From assembly GCF_045679555.1 (NCBI RefSeq), contig NC_092122.1, positions 9,977,602 to 10,041,601 of the forward strand: a stretch of 64,000 nt of DNA, in the 5' to 3' direction. The stretch's first letter is position 1. Every line of letters starts with the position of its first letter. The DNA comes from Salvelinus alpinus (lineage: Eukaryota > Chordata > Actinopteri > Salmoniformes > Salmonidae). The translations under genes and the position numbers were made by a program. A model generated the notes under the pieces. That model worked only from the letters and a program-made list of their open reading frames with translations, was not told the DNA's origin and made no database searches. This document shows positions 23,901 to 34,095 of this stretch, one piece after another.

Positions 23901-26900
23901 GACAGGGCGTCCCTGAGGAAGTAGGACTGAGAGGCCAGGAAGAGACGGATGATACCCAGGGCGTCCAAAGTGAACGTGTTCATTCTGAAGTCCTTACAGC
24001 TGCCCAGCACCTCTCCTTTCAGACTGCAGCACATACAAACAGGGCAAATACACAAACAAACATTGATACGACAGCCCTCTGCAGTAATGTGTTCCATCAA
24101 AAAGGCTGCTACATAAAGGCTGACAATGTTTCATAGTTATTCTACAGAAAAGTTCATCATGTTGACGGCGGTTTAGGTCGTGGACTTGGAACCCACCTGA
24201 TGAGAAGCAGCTTCTGTTTCTCAAACGCCTCAGGAGGAATCAGAGACTCGGGCGGAAGAGGGGCCACGTCCACATTCTAAGGAACACACAGGACAATATT
24301 TTACACAGATAGAATTATGGATACACACACACACAAATCATTTAGTCTGATTGAAACGCCAATCAATATATTGTACATTCTGGGGGGGCATTTATAAAGG
24401 GTTAAATGTTTCCAGAGTGGGACACTCACTGTGTTGGCCTCATTCCTCATCTCTGACTGCAGTGAGACATCTGTTGTATCCTGGTCTAAGGAGTCAAACT
24501 GGGGGAACAACAAACATCAGTAAAATCAGGTGATAACAGTGTTGGGCCAGAACTAAAGCCTGCTACACACACCCTGTGGCTCTCTTCGGACAGGGTTCCC
24601 TCGCCCAACTGTCACCGCCCCCAGCTCCCCACTCTTACCCCGCCGTCATCATCATTAGCATTGTTGGATGAGGCCCCATCCGTGCCATCCTCTCCAGATG
24701 TCACTGCTTGTTTATCTTTCCTGAAAATGACAGGTACAAATCCCTTTAACTCAATGGGAAAGGAAGTGAAGAAGCAGAGCAGCATGAAGACTGGTGGCTT
24801 GAGTGGTGCTGTGTGTGTTCACAGGGAGCGAGGCAGGGTACAGTGCCTTCCGAAAGTATTCATACCCCTTGACTTATTTCACACTGTGTTGTGCTACAGC
24901 CAGAATTCAAAATTGATTAAATCTAAAATGTATTTTATAAAGCCCTTTTTACATCAGCCAATGACACAAAGTGCTATACAGAAACCCAGCCTAAAACCCC
25001 AAATCCCCCCCCCCCTCACCCATCTACACACAATACCACATAATGACAAAGTGAAAGCATGTTTCTAGACATTTTTGAAAATGAAATACCGAAGTATCTA
25101 ATTTACATAAGTATTCACACCCATGAGTGAATGCATGTTAGAATCACCTTTGGCAGTGATTACAGCTGTGAGTCTTTCTGGGTACGTCTCGAAGAGCTTT
25201 GCACACCTGGATTGTACAATATTTTCACATTATTCTTTTTTAAATTCTTCAAACTTTATCAAGTTGGTTGTTGATCATTGCTAGACAGCCATTTTCAGGT
25301 CTTGCCATAGATTTTCAAGCCAATTTAAGTCTACTATAACTAGGCCAATGCTTGTCTTCAGGACATAAAGTTATTTTATTTGACATATTTGTTTGCAGTT
25401 TTACTTTAGTGCCTTACTGCAAACAGGATGCATGTTTTGAAATATTTATATTTTGTACAGGCTTCCTTCTTTTCACTGTCTTTCTGTGTTTGAAATGCAC
25501 TGCTCGACTTAGGGACCTTACATATAACTTTATGTGTGTGGTACAGAGATGAGGTAGTCATTCAAAAATCACGATATGCACATTTTTACTCCTGAACTTA
25601 TTTAGGCTTGCCATAAATGTGTTGAATAGTTATTGACTCAAGACATTTCAGCTTTTAATTTCTTATTAATTTGTAAAAATTTCTAAAAACATCATTCCAC
25701 TTTGACATTATGGGGTATTGTGTGTAGGCCAGTGACAAAATCTCAATTTAATCAATTTTTAATTCCGGCTGTAACAAATGTGGGAAAAGTAAGGGGTATG
25801 AATACTTTCTGACGGCACTGTACTTACTTCTTGTTTCTGTCATTGATGTAGTCCAGAGTTTGGTACACCAGGTTGTACAAATGCTCCACCTGAATCAAAC
25901 AATAATAACAAAATAATACATTTTAATAAAGTGTTTCCCTATATTCATTTAGCAGCGGTGGGCTGCTAAATCGTTGCCTCCCCCCCCAAAAAAATTATAA
26001 AATAATTATATGATTTTGTTTTGAAAATAATTTGACGAATGGAAAAACTTTGTGTAAACTGAAACCACTTAAGCCAGATATAAACTGTGTAGAAAAGATA
26101 ATGGACCTATACGTTTAAAAAAAAAAAATATCATCTTTGAGAACTAACAATCACCAAAATAAAAACTAGACAGTCATGCAGTTGACTAGACAGTTGATTT
26201 TGTTATAATGTTTGAGTCACTCAGATAGATTGCATAAGCCATGGCAAAAAGTGTAGAATTGAGGAAAATTAACATTAAAACTGCAATTTATCTCAGCCCC
26301 ATGGCAAAATGTGTAGAATTTAAGGAAATTAGCTTTAAAACTGAATGTTCTCTCTCAGCCTGTCAAGATTGACAAGATGTGTAGAATTGCAGAAAACTAG
26401 TTGTAAAACGGTAAAATTCTCTGGAACACATAGTTACTTTTGGACAACAAGTCAGGAATATTATATGAAACCAGCCTATGATGTTCTTCTTTTCTACCAA
26501 ACAACTTCTCACCTTCTTGCTGTAAATGCATGCTGAGCCTTGTATGAGCAGCGCTGCCTCTGCAAAGTTCAGAGTGGTTTTGCCCCCATCGAACGAGATG
26601 CACATCTCATCCAACTGCCAGACCAGAGAGACAATATGACAGTGGTAAGTGCAGTGTATATCAATGTGTGAGAGGACAAGCTTTCTTAACAGTCTACTCC
26701 AGCCTTGGTCTGTGTGATTTTCAACCCGCTTAGTGACTCAATTCAAGGCCGTGTTTGTGTGTTGACACAGAATATTGTTGTTGATACAGTACTTTAAGTC
26801 TATTTTGTTTACATGTTTTGCTCCATAATGCATGTCACGGGCTCATTCCTACCTCCTCTAGATAATCTGCCAACTCCGAGGCCACATCAATGTCCCAGTT

Positions 26901-26960
26901 TTTCGTGAGCTCCCGGATAGGCTGCAACAAATGGGTGAATCGAGTCTCCACTGTGTCCAT
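17949..26960 (-). CDS. ncaph2: NCAPH2, condensin II kleisin subunit, 18 coding exons
   Basis: Coding exons in order: 26960-26853, 26614-26513, 25889-25828, 24720-24639, 24498-24430, 24276-24197, 24023-23860, 23570-23425, 20810-20712, 20580-20517, 20395-20294, 20213-20169, 20071-20001, 19912-19717, 19471-19422, 19297-19196, 18484-18335, 18095-17949. All have AG/GT borders, all phases agree, and the sum is 1839 bases, or 612 residues plus stop (human about 605). The N-terminal CNDH2 domain is in the first exons ([20 protein letters not shown], then [16 protein letters not shown]). DFRMNTF is in the middle. The C-terminal winged-helix kleisin part ends with [13 protein letters not shown]. The protein bridges SMC2/SMC4 and recruits the condensin II HEAT subunits in the nucleus. 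Two acidic low-complexity stretches occur (exons 4 and 8). Introns carry several transposons. ATG 26960 is chosen by homology and its GCCATGG context. Confidence 0.95.
18571..19128 (-). mobile_element. LINE 3' end fragment in an ncaph2 intron
   Basis: Reversed, this matches the 3' end of the element at 27643-28520: a tail with TTAAATAAAGGTTAAATAAA, then CTTTATCTTGGCCAGGTCGC. The two share the same order of blocks up to the TAGCTGCTC/TTTAAAG segment. It is non-coding and diverged, and lies between exons 17 and 16. Confidence 0.7.
20995..23352. mobile_element. Tc1/mariner-type element, host of a nested LINE, ncaph2 intron 8
   Basis: Left end CAGTGCATTTGGAAAGTATT, right end reversed TTGCCTTCAGAAAGGATT, flanked by TA on both sides (20993-20994, 23353-23354). 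The internal sequence matches the second copy at 24841-25820 and carries no transposase. A LINE at 21716-23143 splits it. Confidence 0.8.
21716..23143 (+). mobile_element. 5'-truncated L2-group LINE nested in a Tc1-type element
   Basis: It contains the reverse transcriptase [11 protein letters not shown] block (21833-21865), [10 protein letters not shown] (22069-22098) and the C-terminal [13 protein letters not shown] segment. It ends in a TTTGGCACGAATACAATTTG tail near 23117-23139. A short internal deletion lies near 21960. A ~46-bp segment at about 22608-22653 is absent from the copies at 1240 and 8896 but present at 33730-33776. It lies inside ncaph2 intron 8 on the opposite strand. Confidence 0.9.
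24841..25820. mobile_element. Tc1/mariner-type element adjoining a splice donor of ncaph2
   Basis: Ends CAGTGCCTTCCGAAAGTATT and, reversed, CAGTGCCGTCAGAAAGTATT. TA lies on both sides (24839-24840, 25821-25822). Related to 20995-23352, without transposase. A fragment of another salmonid repeat (TTTTATAAAGCCCTTTTTAC) interrupts it near 24933-25010. The right-hand TA is part of the donor of coding exon 3. Confidence 0.85.
26239..26425. repeat. Degenerate ~60-bp tandem repeat in ncaph2 intron 2
   Basis: Three units, each with ATGGCAAAA or a diverged form, then TGTGTAGAATT, GGAAATTA, TAAAACTG and TCTCAG blocks. They start near 26239, 26299 and 26357. No function suggested. Confidence 0.7.
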
Positions 26961-27140
26961 GGCTCCCCTTAAAATGAGAGATCATGTCAGATTTGAATCG
27001 GTGTTATTTTTAGAAAAGCTAACACTTTATTCAGTAGCTATCTACAAAATAGATTGGTTGACATTTAGCTATCTTGTTAGCGAACGTTTAAATTCACAGA
27101 AAAGTCTAATTTGGTTTATATAGTTGCTAACGGACTAAAC

Positions 27141-27307
27141 GGAGCTGCAGGTAGCCAAGTGGTTAGAGTGTTGGACTAGTAACCGAAAGGTTGCAAGATC
27201 GAATCCACGAGCTCACAAAGTAAAAATCTCTCGTTCTTCCCCTGGACAAGGCAGTTGAAAATAAGAATTTATATAACTGACTTGCCTAGTAAAATACAAA
27301 AAATAAC
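27141..27307 (+). mobile_element. tRNA-derived SINE (HpaI-like)
   Basis: A-box region GGTAGCCAAGTGGTTAGAG, B-box region GATCGAATCC, then the GACTTGCCTAGTAAAATA tail. It probably sits in the first intron of ncaph2, between the coding start and the promoter. Confidence 0.8.
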
Positions 27308-27398
27308 CTACTAGTAGTACTGACGTATACACCATTACGGTAACGTTAGCCAGCTCCCAAAATGTTTTAACACAGACATACATTAAATGATATTACAC

Positions 27399-27600
27399 TC
27401 ACAATCACTGTAGGCGTTGATTCACAAAATGCGAAGGTGACCCAAATAAAAAATGTAATATGTGTTGATAAACTTTGGAGCCCTTTCAAAAAATCCGCGC
27501 GTCCACCATTTTATTTTATATTAGCGCGAGATTTTCTTATTCGCCGAATAGTTTCCTCTCTGACGTCAGCGTCAACAGAGCCAGGGTTTATGCGGTTTGC
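27399..27600 (-). promoter_or_regulatory. Likely ncaph2 promoter and 5' non-coding exon
   Basis: On the minus strand a palindromic CRE/ATF site TGACGTCA (27561-27568) is followed by CG-containing sequence (CTCGCGC, GCGCGG). A possible 5' UTR exon then ends at a GTGAGTGT donor near 27407. An acceptor-like TTTTAAG lies just before the ncaph2 ATG at 26960. The exon is inferred; the CRE is directly visible. Confidence 0.4.
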
Positions 27601-27642
27601 TGCCATCTACTGGCGGAAGTACCACTAAAAAACAACCTGTAC

Positions 27643-28520
27643 CCTTTTTTTGTATTTCACCTTTACTTAACCAGGTAGGCTAGTTGAGAACAAGTTCTCA
27701 TTTACAACTGCGACCTGGCCAAGATAAAGCAAAGCAGTGCGACACAAACAACAACACAGAGTTACACATGGAATAAACAAGCGTACACAATAGAACAAAA
27801 GAAAGTATATATACAGTGTGTGCAAATGGCGTGAGGAGGTAAGGCAATAAATAGGCCATAGTAGCAAGTAATTACAATTTAGCAAATTAACACTGGAGTG
27901 ATAGATGTGCAGATGATGATGTGCAAGTAGAAATACTGGTGTGCAAAAGAGCAGAAAAGTAAATCAAAACAATATGGTGATGTGGTAGGTAGATTGGATG
28001 GGATATTTACAGATGGGCTATGTACAGCTACAGCGATACGTTAGCTGCTCGGATAGCTGATGTTTAAAGTTAGTGAGGGAAACATAAATCAGCGATTTTT
28101 GCAATTCGTTCCAGTCATTAGCAGCAGAGAACTGGAAGGCAAGGCGGCCAAAGGGGGTGTTGGCTTTGGGGATGACTAGTGAGATATACCTGCTGGAGCG
28201 CGTGCTACGGCTGGGTGTTATGGTGACCAGTGAGCTGAGATAAGGTGGGGCTTTACCTAGTAAAGATTTATAGGTGACCTGGAGCCAGTGGGTCTGGCGA
28301 TGAATATGTAGCGAGGGCCAGCGGATTAGAGCATACAGGTCGCAGTGGTGGGTGGTATATGGGGCTTTGGTGACAAAACGGATGGCACTGTGATAGACTG
28401 CATCCAGTTTGCTAAGTATAGTGTTGGAGGCTATTTTGTAAATGACATCGCCGAAGTCGAGGATCGGTAGGATAGTCAGTTTTACTAGGGTATGTTTGGC
28501 GGCGTGAGTGAAGGACCCTT
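27643..28520 (-). mobile_element. LINE 3' portion with C-terminal coding part
   Basis: Reversed, the far end translates in part to a LINE C-terminus (ILDFGDVIYKIASN, YHSAIRFVTKAPY, LQVIYKSLLGKAPPYLSSL). The 3' end has GGCCAGGTCGCAGTTGTAAATG and a TAAAGGTGAAATAC tail. A different LINE lineage from RSg-1. A shorter copy is at 18571-19128. Confidence 0.75.
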
Positions 28521-28607
28521 CTCACCGAAAGATGGAGCACTTGGATTTTATATTAACAAACCATCCTTGAATAAGTGTGATGATGTTCGATGATTGTGGC
28601 CAGTAAG

Positions 28608-28975
28608 GCTGCGTTTACACAGATAGCTCAAATCTGATATTTTTCATAATCAGATCAAATATCTTGTCAATCATTTGAACATGTTTATATCAGAATTTGG
28701 CAGCCTTAGTTATCGTTTTGAATCAAAGGAGCACCTGTGTGTCATATTAACCACTTATGATGTTTTATCGAAATACCAAAACATCAGCCAATGTGTTGTC
28801 TCTCTTGTCGTGATGTGTGTTTTGTCCTATATTTATATATATATTTTGTATTATTTTTAATCCCAGCACCCATCCCCGCAGGATGCCTTTTGCAATTTGG
28901 TAGACCATCATTGTAAATAAGAATTTGTTCTTAACTGACTTGCCTAGTTAAATAAAGGTTAAATTACATTTTAAA
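28608..28975 (+). mobile_element. Fragments of a MITE and a SINE tail
   Basis: 28608-28680 resembles the left end of the MITE at 42969-43042 (TTTACACAG then CAAATCTGAT). 28880-28975 is the SINE tail CATTGTAAATAAGAATTTGT ... CTTGCCTAGTTAAATAAAGG without its tRNA-like head. Confidence 0.55.
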
Positions 28976-29138
28976 AATATCAGCAATGCAACATTTCGTT
29001 TTATGCAAAACTTCTCCAGTTGATGTATACATTTTCAACTTTTATTGGACAAATTCACAATGTTATTTGACTTTGCCTCTAGCATGTGCTCTGTATAAAC
29101 CATGCATCAAAAACATTTATTGTGGTTCAGTTTTTAAC

Positions 29139-29572
29139 CAGTGGTGGGGAAACTATTCTAAAAAATATAGTTTACCAAGCTACCAATTAGGCCTACTTCA
29201 CACTGCAAGAAGTAAAGCAACTAAAGTCACTACATTAAAACTACTTCGTGAAAAATTGTCATATCTAAACATGAAATGTCAGACTACAAATTTTAAAAAC
29301 AGATTACTCGGGAGTCAGCTGTCACAGAACATGTAATTTAGCCTATTGCAAAACACGTTTCATGTGAGAATTAGTCAGGTTTGATGCCAAAGTAGTAAGA
29401 CAATTTTTGCTTTTTAACTCATATTTTATTTTTGTTAAAAAGGCTAATTAACTACTGAAAAAAATACTAAGATTTGAATTCGCTCAATACCACCAAGCGC
29501 CTGCAAAATGTAGTGAAATTACTTGTTGAACTAGTCTACATGTAGTTCGCTAATCGCCACTCCCCAACACTG
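29139..29572. mobile_element. Non-autonomous DNA transposon, CAGTG...CACTG ends
   Basis: Ends CAGTGGTGGGGAAACTA and, reversed, CAGTGTTGGGGAGTGGC. TTAAC flanks both sides. No coding capacity. A related copy is at 38022-38414. hAT affinity is guessed from the termini, but the flanking repeat is not the expected 8 bp. Confidence 0.55.
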
Positions 29573-29685
29573 TTAACCCTTGCGTTAAATTCTACGTCGG
29601 GCAGAAATGTGTGTTTGAACCCATACTTTTGTACATAGCACAGAGAATGGATAATGCACACATAACCTTTTTCAACTACTTACTA

Positions 29686-31254
29686 CACTGCTCAAAAAAA
29701 TAAAGGGAACACTTAAACAACACAATGTAACTCCAAGTCAATCACACTTCTATGAAATCAAACTGTCCACTTAGGAAGCAACACTGATTGACAATAAATT
29801 TAACATGCTGTTGTGCAAATGGAATAGACAAAAGGTGGAAATTATAGGCAATTAGCAAGACACCCCCAAAAAAGGAGTGATTCTGCAGGTGGTGACCACA
29901 AACAACTTCTCAGTTCCTATGCTTCCTGGCTGATGTTTTGGTCACTTTTGAATGCTGACGGTGCTCTCACTCTAGTGGTAGCATGAGACGGAGTCTACAA
30001 CCCACACAAGTGGCTCAGGTAGTGCAGTTCATCCAGGATGGCACATCAATGCGAGCTGTGGCAAAAAGGTTTGCTGTGTCTGTCAGCGTAGTGTCCAGAG
30101 CATGGAGGCGCTACCAGGAGACAGGCCAGTACATCAGGAGACGTGGAGGAGGCCGTAGGAGGGCAACAACCCAGCAGCAGGACCGCTACCTCCGCCTTTG
30201 TGCAAGGAGGTGCACTGCCAGAGCCCTGCAAAATGACCTCCAGCAGGCCACAAATGTGCATGTGTCAGCATATGGTCTCACAAAGGGTCTGAGGATCTCA
30301 TCTCGGTACCTAATGGCAGTCAGGCTACCTCTGGCGAGCACATGGAGGCCTGTGCGGCCCCACAAAGAAATGCCACCCCACACCAGACTGACCCACCGCC
30401 AAACCGGTCATGCTGGAGGATGTTGCAGGCAGCAGAACGTTCTCCACGGCGTCTCCAGACTCTGTCACGTCTGTCACATGTGCTCATGTGCTCAGTGTGA
30501 ACCTGCTTTCATCTGTGAAGAGCACAGGGCGCCAGTGGCGAATTTGCCAATCTTGGTGTTCTCTGGCAAATGCCAAACGTCCTGCACGGTGCTGGGCTGT
30601 AAGCACAACCCCCACCTGTGGACGTCGGGCCCTCATACCACCCTCATGGAGTCTGTTTCTGACCGTTTGAGCAGACACATGCACATTTGTGGCCTGCTGG
30701 AGGTCATTTTGCAGGGCTCTGGCAGTGCACCTCCTTGCACAAAGGCGGAGGTAGCGGTCCTGCTGCTGGGTTGTTGCCCTCCTACGGCCTCCTCCACGTC
30801 TCCTGATGTACTGGCCTGTCTCCTGGTAGCGCCTCCATGCTCTGGACACTACGCTGACAGACACAGCAAACCTTTTTGCCACAGCTCGCATTGATGTGCC
30901 ATCCTGGATGAACTGCACTACCTGAGCCACTTGTGTGGGTTGTAGACTCCGTCTCATGCTACCACTAGAGTGAGAGCACCGCTAGCATTCAAAAGTGACC
31001 AAAACATCAGCCAGGAAGCATAGGAACTGAGAAGTTGTCTGTGGTCACCACCTGCAGAATCACTCCTTTTTTGGGGGTGTCTTGCTAATTGCCTATAATT
31101 TCCACCTTTTGTCTATTCCATTTGCACAACAGCATGTGAAATTTATTGTCAATCAGTGTTGCTTCCTAAGTGGACAGTTTGATTTCACAGAAGTGTGATT
31201 GACTTGGAGTTACATTGTGTTGTTTAAGTGTTCCCTTTATTTTTTTGAGCAGTG
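29686..31254. mobile_element. Foldback Tc1-like element with 585-bp inverted arms
   Basis: Ends CACTGCTCAAAAAAATAAAG on both sides with TA duplications (29684-29685, 31255-31256). The left arm 29686-30270 and right arm 30670-31254 are inverted copies of one another with only a few differences seen. In both, the transposase ATG lies exactly 297 bases from the end (29983 on +, 30957 on -). The 399-bp centre continues the minus-strand transposase only. The normal other end of the transposon is missing and has been replaced by a second copy of the 5' end. Confidence 0.9.
30271..30957 (-). pseudogene. Truncated Tc1-like transposase of the foldback element
   Basis: From ATG 30957: N-terminal helix-turn-helix ([20 protein letters not shown]), a GGGRRRAT hook, then the catalytic-domain start with FTDESRF. 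The open frame stops at 30484. A shifted frame carries on with [20 protein letters not shown] to RPYA, where the inverted arm begins. The later D and E catalytic positions are absent. The first ~96 codons are present again on the plus strand (29983-30270). Confidence 0.8.
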
Positions 31255-32152
31255 TATATAGGGACCACCAGCATACCCCCAAGTGATAGCGATAGGCTAG
31301 ACTAGCCTATGGTGCGCAAGCATTGTCCACAGAACCATAATACCTTTTCGACACACATATATATAGTGATGCCCTTCAGGGCCTTTATAACAGTCTATGT
31401 GAGTTATATTCTCCTTTCAGGCTTGACCTTGACACAATGACCTCTCTGTGGCTTCCCTAGGCCTATTGCATGTTTGACCCTTGCAGATGAAGCCAGCAGG
31501 AGGCCTGTTTGTCAAAGTCTATCAAGGATCCAGGCCTAATTGCTAAGTAAGGTCATACATTTGTCAAATAGCATGCACTTGTTGTGTAAAGTGATTTGAG
31601 GCCCTGGACCTGCTCGTCTTCCCTGCTGCGTCAGCACCCCATCCAGCTCTCTCCTCTGGGGCGGCAGTCCCAGCGGACAGCGCGCCCATTTTGACTAGGA
31701 CCCTACATCTTTAATGACCATCATTCATCAATGTTATACCTGCATAACAGCACGTGTGAGTCACCAACAAAGACTCGGTATATTCAAAGGCAAACAAATA
31801 AGGTGGTTAATTAAAAAGTGAGTTAGACTAATTATTCGGGCACAATCCCATTTAAATGGGATTTGCGTGTTTATTGTAGCCTATAGCAACAGGCGGGTTA
31901 GGGTTTAGAACTGGACACTTCATGATTTCTATGAAAATGCACGTTTCTTCGAAAGGATTTTCTTGGAATTTTGTATCTCTCTCCCACTCGCTCTCTTTCT
32001 TCCATTCGCTCTCATTCGCTCTCATACACACACACGCACGCACGCACGCACGCAATTGTATTCATGAGGTGCAGCTGGCTTGGCAGTTGGCACTACCTTA
32101 AAAATGGTTGCGCTCTACACCACGTGACGCGATTCCTGGAAAGTTCTTGGAA
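31255..32152 (+). promoter_or_regulatory. socs2 upstream region with five STAT-type GAS sites
   Basis: TTCNNNGAA motifs at 31927-31935, 31945-31953, 31960-31968, 32133-32141 (TTCCTGGAA) and 32144-32152 (TTCTTGGAA). The motif is palindromic and expected about once per 4 kb by chance. STAT5 acting through paired GAS sites is established for mammalian CISH and SOCS-family promoters. An E-box CACGTGAC lies at 32121-32128. The stretch 31255-31620 shows nothing else recognisable. Confidence 0.65.
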
Positions 32153-32648
32153 ATCGGTATTTTGTGTGTAGCTGTGGGTTTAATGGGGATTTGGTTATTA
32201 AAAACACATACCGAAGGAAAGGGATTCAACGCCGCGGAAAAGACTCATTGGGATCTGTACCAAAAACAAGACATTCTGCATGGTATTTTAAATCTTAACA
32301 TTACCAGCAGTGAGCGAGTCGTGCCGACTTGCCTCGGTCGCGAGACGTTGTCATTGCCTGTTTCGCACCACGGGTTGGAAAATATTCGGAGTTTGCCATC
32401 TCGCCAAAATGACAACTGATTGATTAGCCCGCCAGAACATAAATAATACGACATGGAAATCCCTAACTATGTAATCTGTCATCTTTCAATGTGATCGACA
32501 TGGCTAAACTAGCTAGCTGTTCCCTGGAAGTGTATAGATAACGAGCGGTTTTGTGCTTTGTTTATTCATCTTAGTCCCCTTTCTTTAGGGAGAAGTGGTT
32601 TTGAATTATCATCGGTAGTCGTTTGGTGCTAGATCCACTCGCAAATAG
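32153..32648 (+). other. socs2: Likely 5' non-coding exon of socs2
   Basis: Ends at a donor AATAG then GTGAG after 32648. The partner acceptor TTTACAG ends at 33833, so the 5' part of the next exon runs 33834-33976 before the ATG. The start site is not determined; it is inferred to lie after the paired GAS sites. Confidence 0.45.
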
Positions 32649-32983
32649 GTGAGATTTCATTCATATAACTATCTTTTCATAGTATATTTACTTTGTAAAC
32701 TAGCTAGTCAACATTAGATAGCTAAACTGTAATGTTAGAAATGTGTTGTGAACATACGCAATAGTCGATGGCACTTGCTTTATTGGCTTTGGAACAGTGG
32801 TTATTTAAAAACGTTGCACATTTACACGACCACAATGGAAGCTTTAATGTAGCCTACACAAAATAATCAATGAAACATTGCTACAATAGACACGCTGCAA
32901 ACACCGAACAAGGCTGATGATGGGGATTTATCTGTTTTCAGTATCCCCTGCCCTGCATATAGTGAGTTAACTGCCATTGCAAT

Positions 32984-33010
32984 TTCCGAGAAGTAGTCGA
33001 TTTCGCAGAA
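32984..33010 (+). promoter_or_regulatory. Two further GAS sites in the 5' UTR intron of socs2
   Basis: TTCCGAGAA at 32984-32992 and TTCGCAGAA at 33002-33010, 18 bp centre to centre. That is the same spacing as the first two upstream sites. Candidate intronic STAT enhancer. Confidence 0.5.
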
Positions 33011-33454
33011 CGTTCCGTAATCTGTTTTTATTTATTTATATTTGAATGCATACGACAAACGTTTCCTAATCTTTCATCTCCACGCAGCAATTGTAATACC
33101 TCGAGCATTTAAGTGAACGGTAAACATCGAGCCTATTGCACATTGTTTTATTGAAGATTTATCAAGTGACAATTAGGCTTTTCAGTGTCCACCTTGTTTC
33201 GTGCTCCCTTACTTGCCATGTTTATAAAAAATAAAATAAAAAGCTTTTGCAAACGTAACCCCATTCATATACATCAACTACCTTTAGCGCCTACTGAAGT
33301 ATCTTCTGGCAAGGGAGTTGGATCCCCGACGCTCGTTCTGAACGTTAAAACGCGTCACATGCTGTACGATTTGGGAACATCTTTCATATCAGCAAGAAAT
33401 TCAAATACTACACGCCTTTTATAGGGTTCTCACACGGCTATATTTCCATGTTAC

Positions 33455-33776
33455 AGGGGTACCAGTACCGAGTTGATGTGGAGGCTGTACGAAGTAATTG
33501 AGGTAGATTTGTAGGTTACTTAGGGGTAAACTTACTAGTCAACAGGAGAGGTGTGTGTATGTGTATATATATATATATATTTGTGTTGCGTTAGTGCAGA
33601 GGTGGGTCAATGCAGATGGATGGCTATTTGGCTTGGGGGTAGAAGCTCTTCGGGGTACGGTTGGTGCATCGTTACCGCTTGCGGTGCGGTAGCAGAGCGA
33701 ACAGTCCGTGACTCGGGTGGCTGGAGTCGAGCACCTAACGGATATGTTATAGTGTAACGTTAGCTGTTATCTAGCA
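33455..33776 (-). mobile_element. L2-group LINE fragment in the socs2 5' UTR intron
   Basis: Reversed, it aligns with the LINE 3' coding end and 3' UTR (GGCTTGGGGGTAGAAGCT, TACCGCTTGCGGTGCGGTAG). It includes the ~46-bp segment shared with 22608-22653. AT-dinucleotide run near 33564-33580. Confidence 0.75.
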
Positions 33777-33933
33777 CGAATGTCAGTGACTAAACTGCAT
33801 TAATTTACGTGTGTTGTATTTATTAATTTACAGGACGATACATACAATTCAAGAAGAAACTTGCAGAAGAAACTGGTTTTGCGACTGTGGGGAAACTGCC
33901 TGTCTTCTGTGGAATATTTTTTGCATTTGTCGG

Positions 33934-34095
33934 ATGACTTTTGGCCTACGGCTGGGCAATTTCGGGTGGTTCCCCAATGACCTGCCACTCACCCGAATCC
34001 ACGGAGACCATCGAAAACGAGAGAAGAACGGAGACCGAGTCACGAGTTGTAGATTCCGACGAGACACGCATCGCTCAGACCATGAAAGACCTTAA
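33934..34095 (+). promoter_or_regulatory. uORF overlapping the socs2 start codon
   Basis: An ATG at 33934, 43 bases before the socs2 ATG, opens 53 codons in another frame. It ends at 34095, inside the first coding exon. A ribosome that used it would pass the real start. It could restrain SOCS2 translation; its initiation context (TCGGATGAC) is moderate. Confidence 0.5.

Noticed and set aside
29983-30894. 303-codon open frame on the plus strand
   Set aside because: Only its first 96 codons are transposase. After 30270 it is the antisense of the minus-strand copy, so it is a by-product of the foldback structure.
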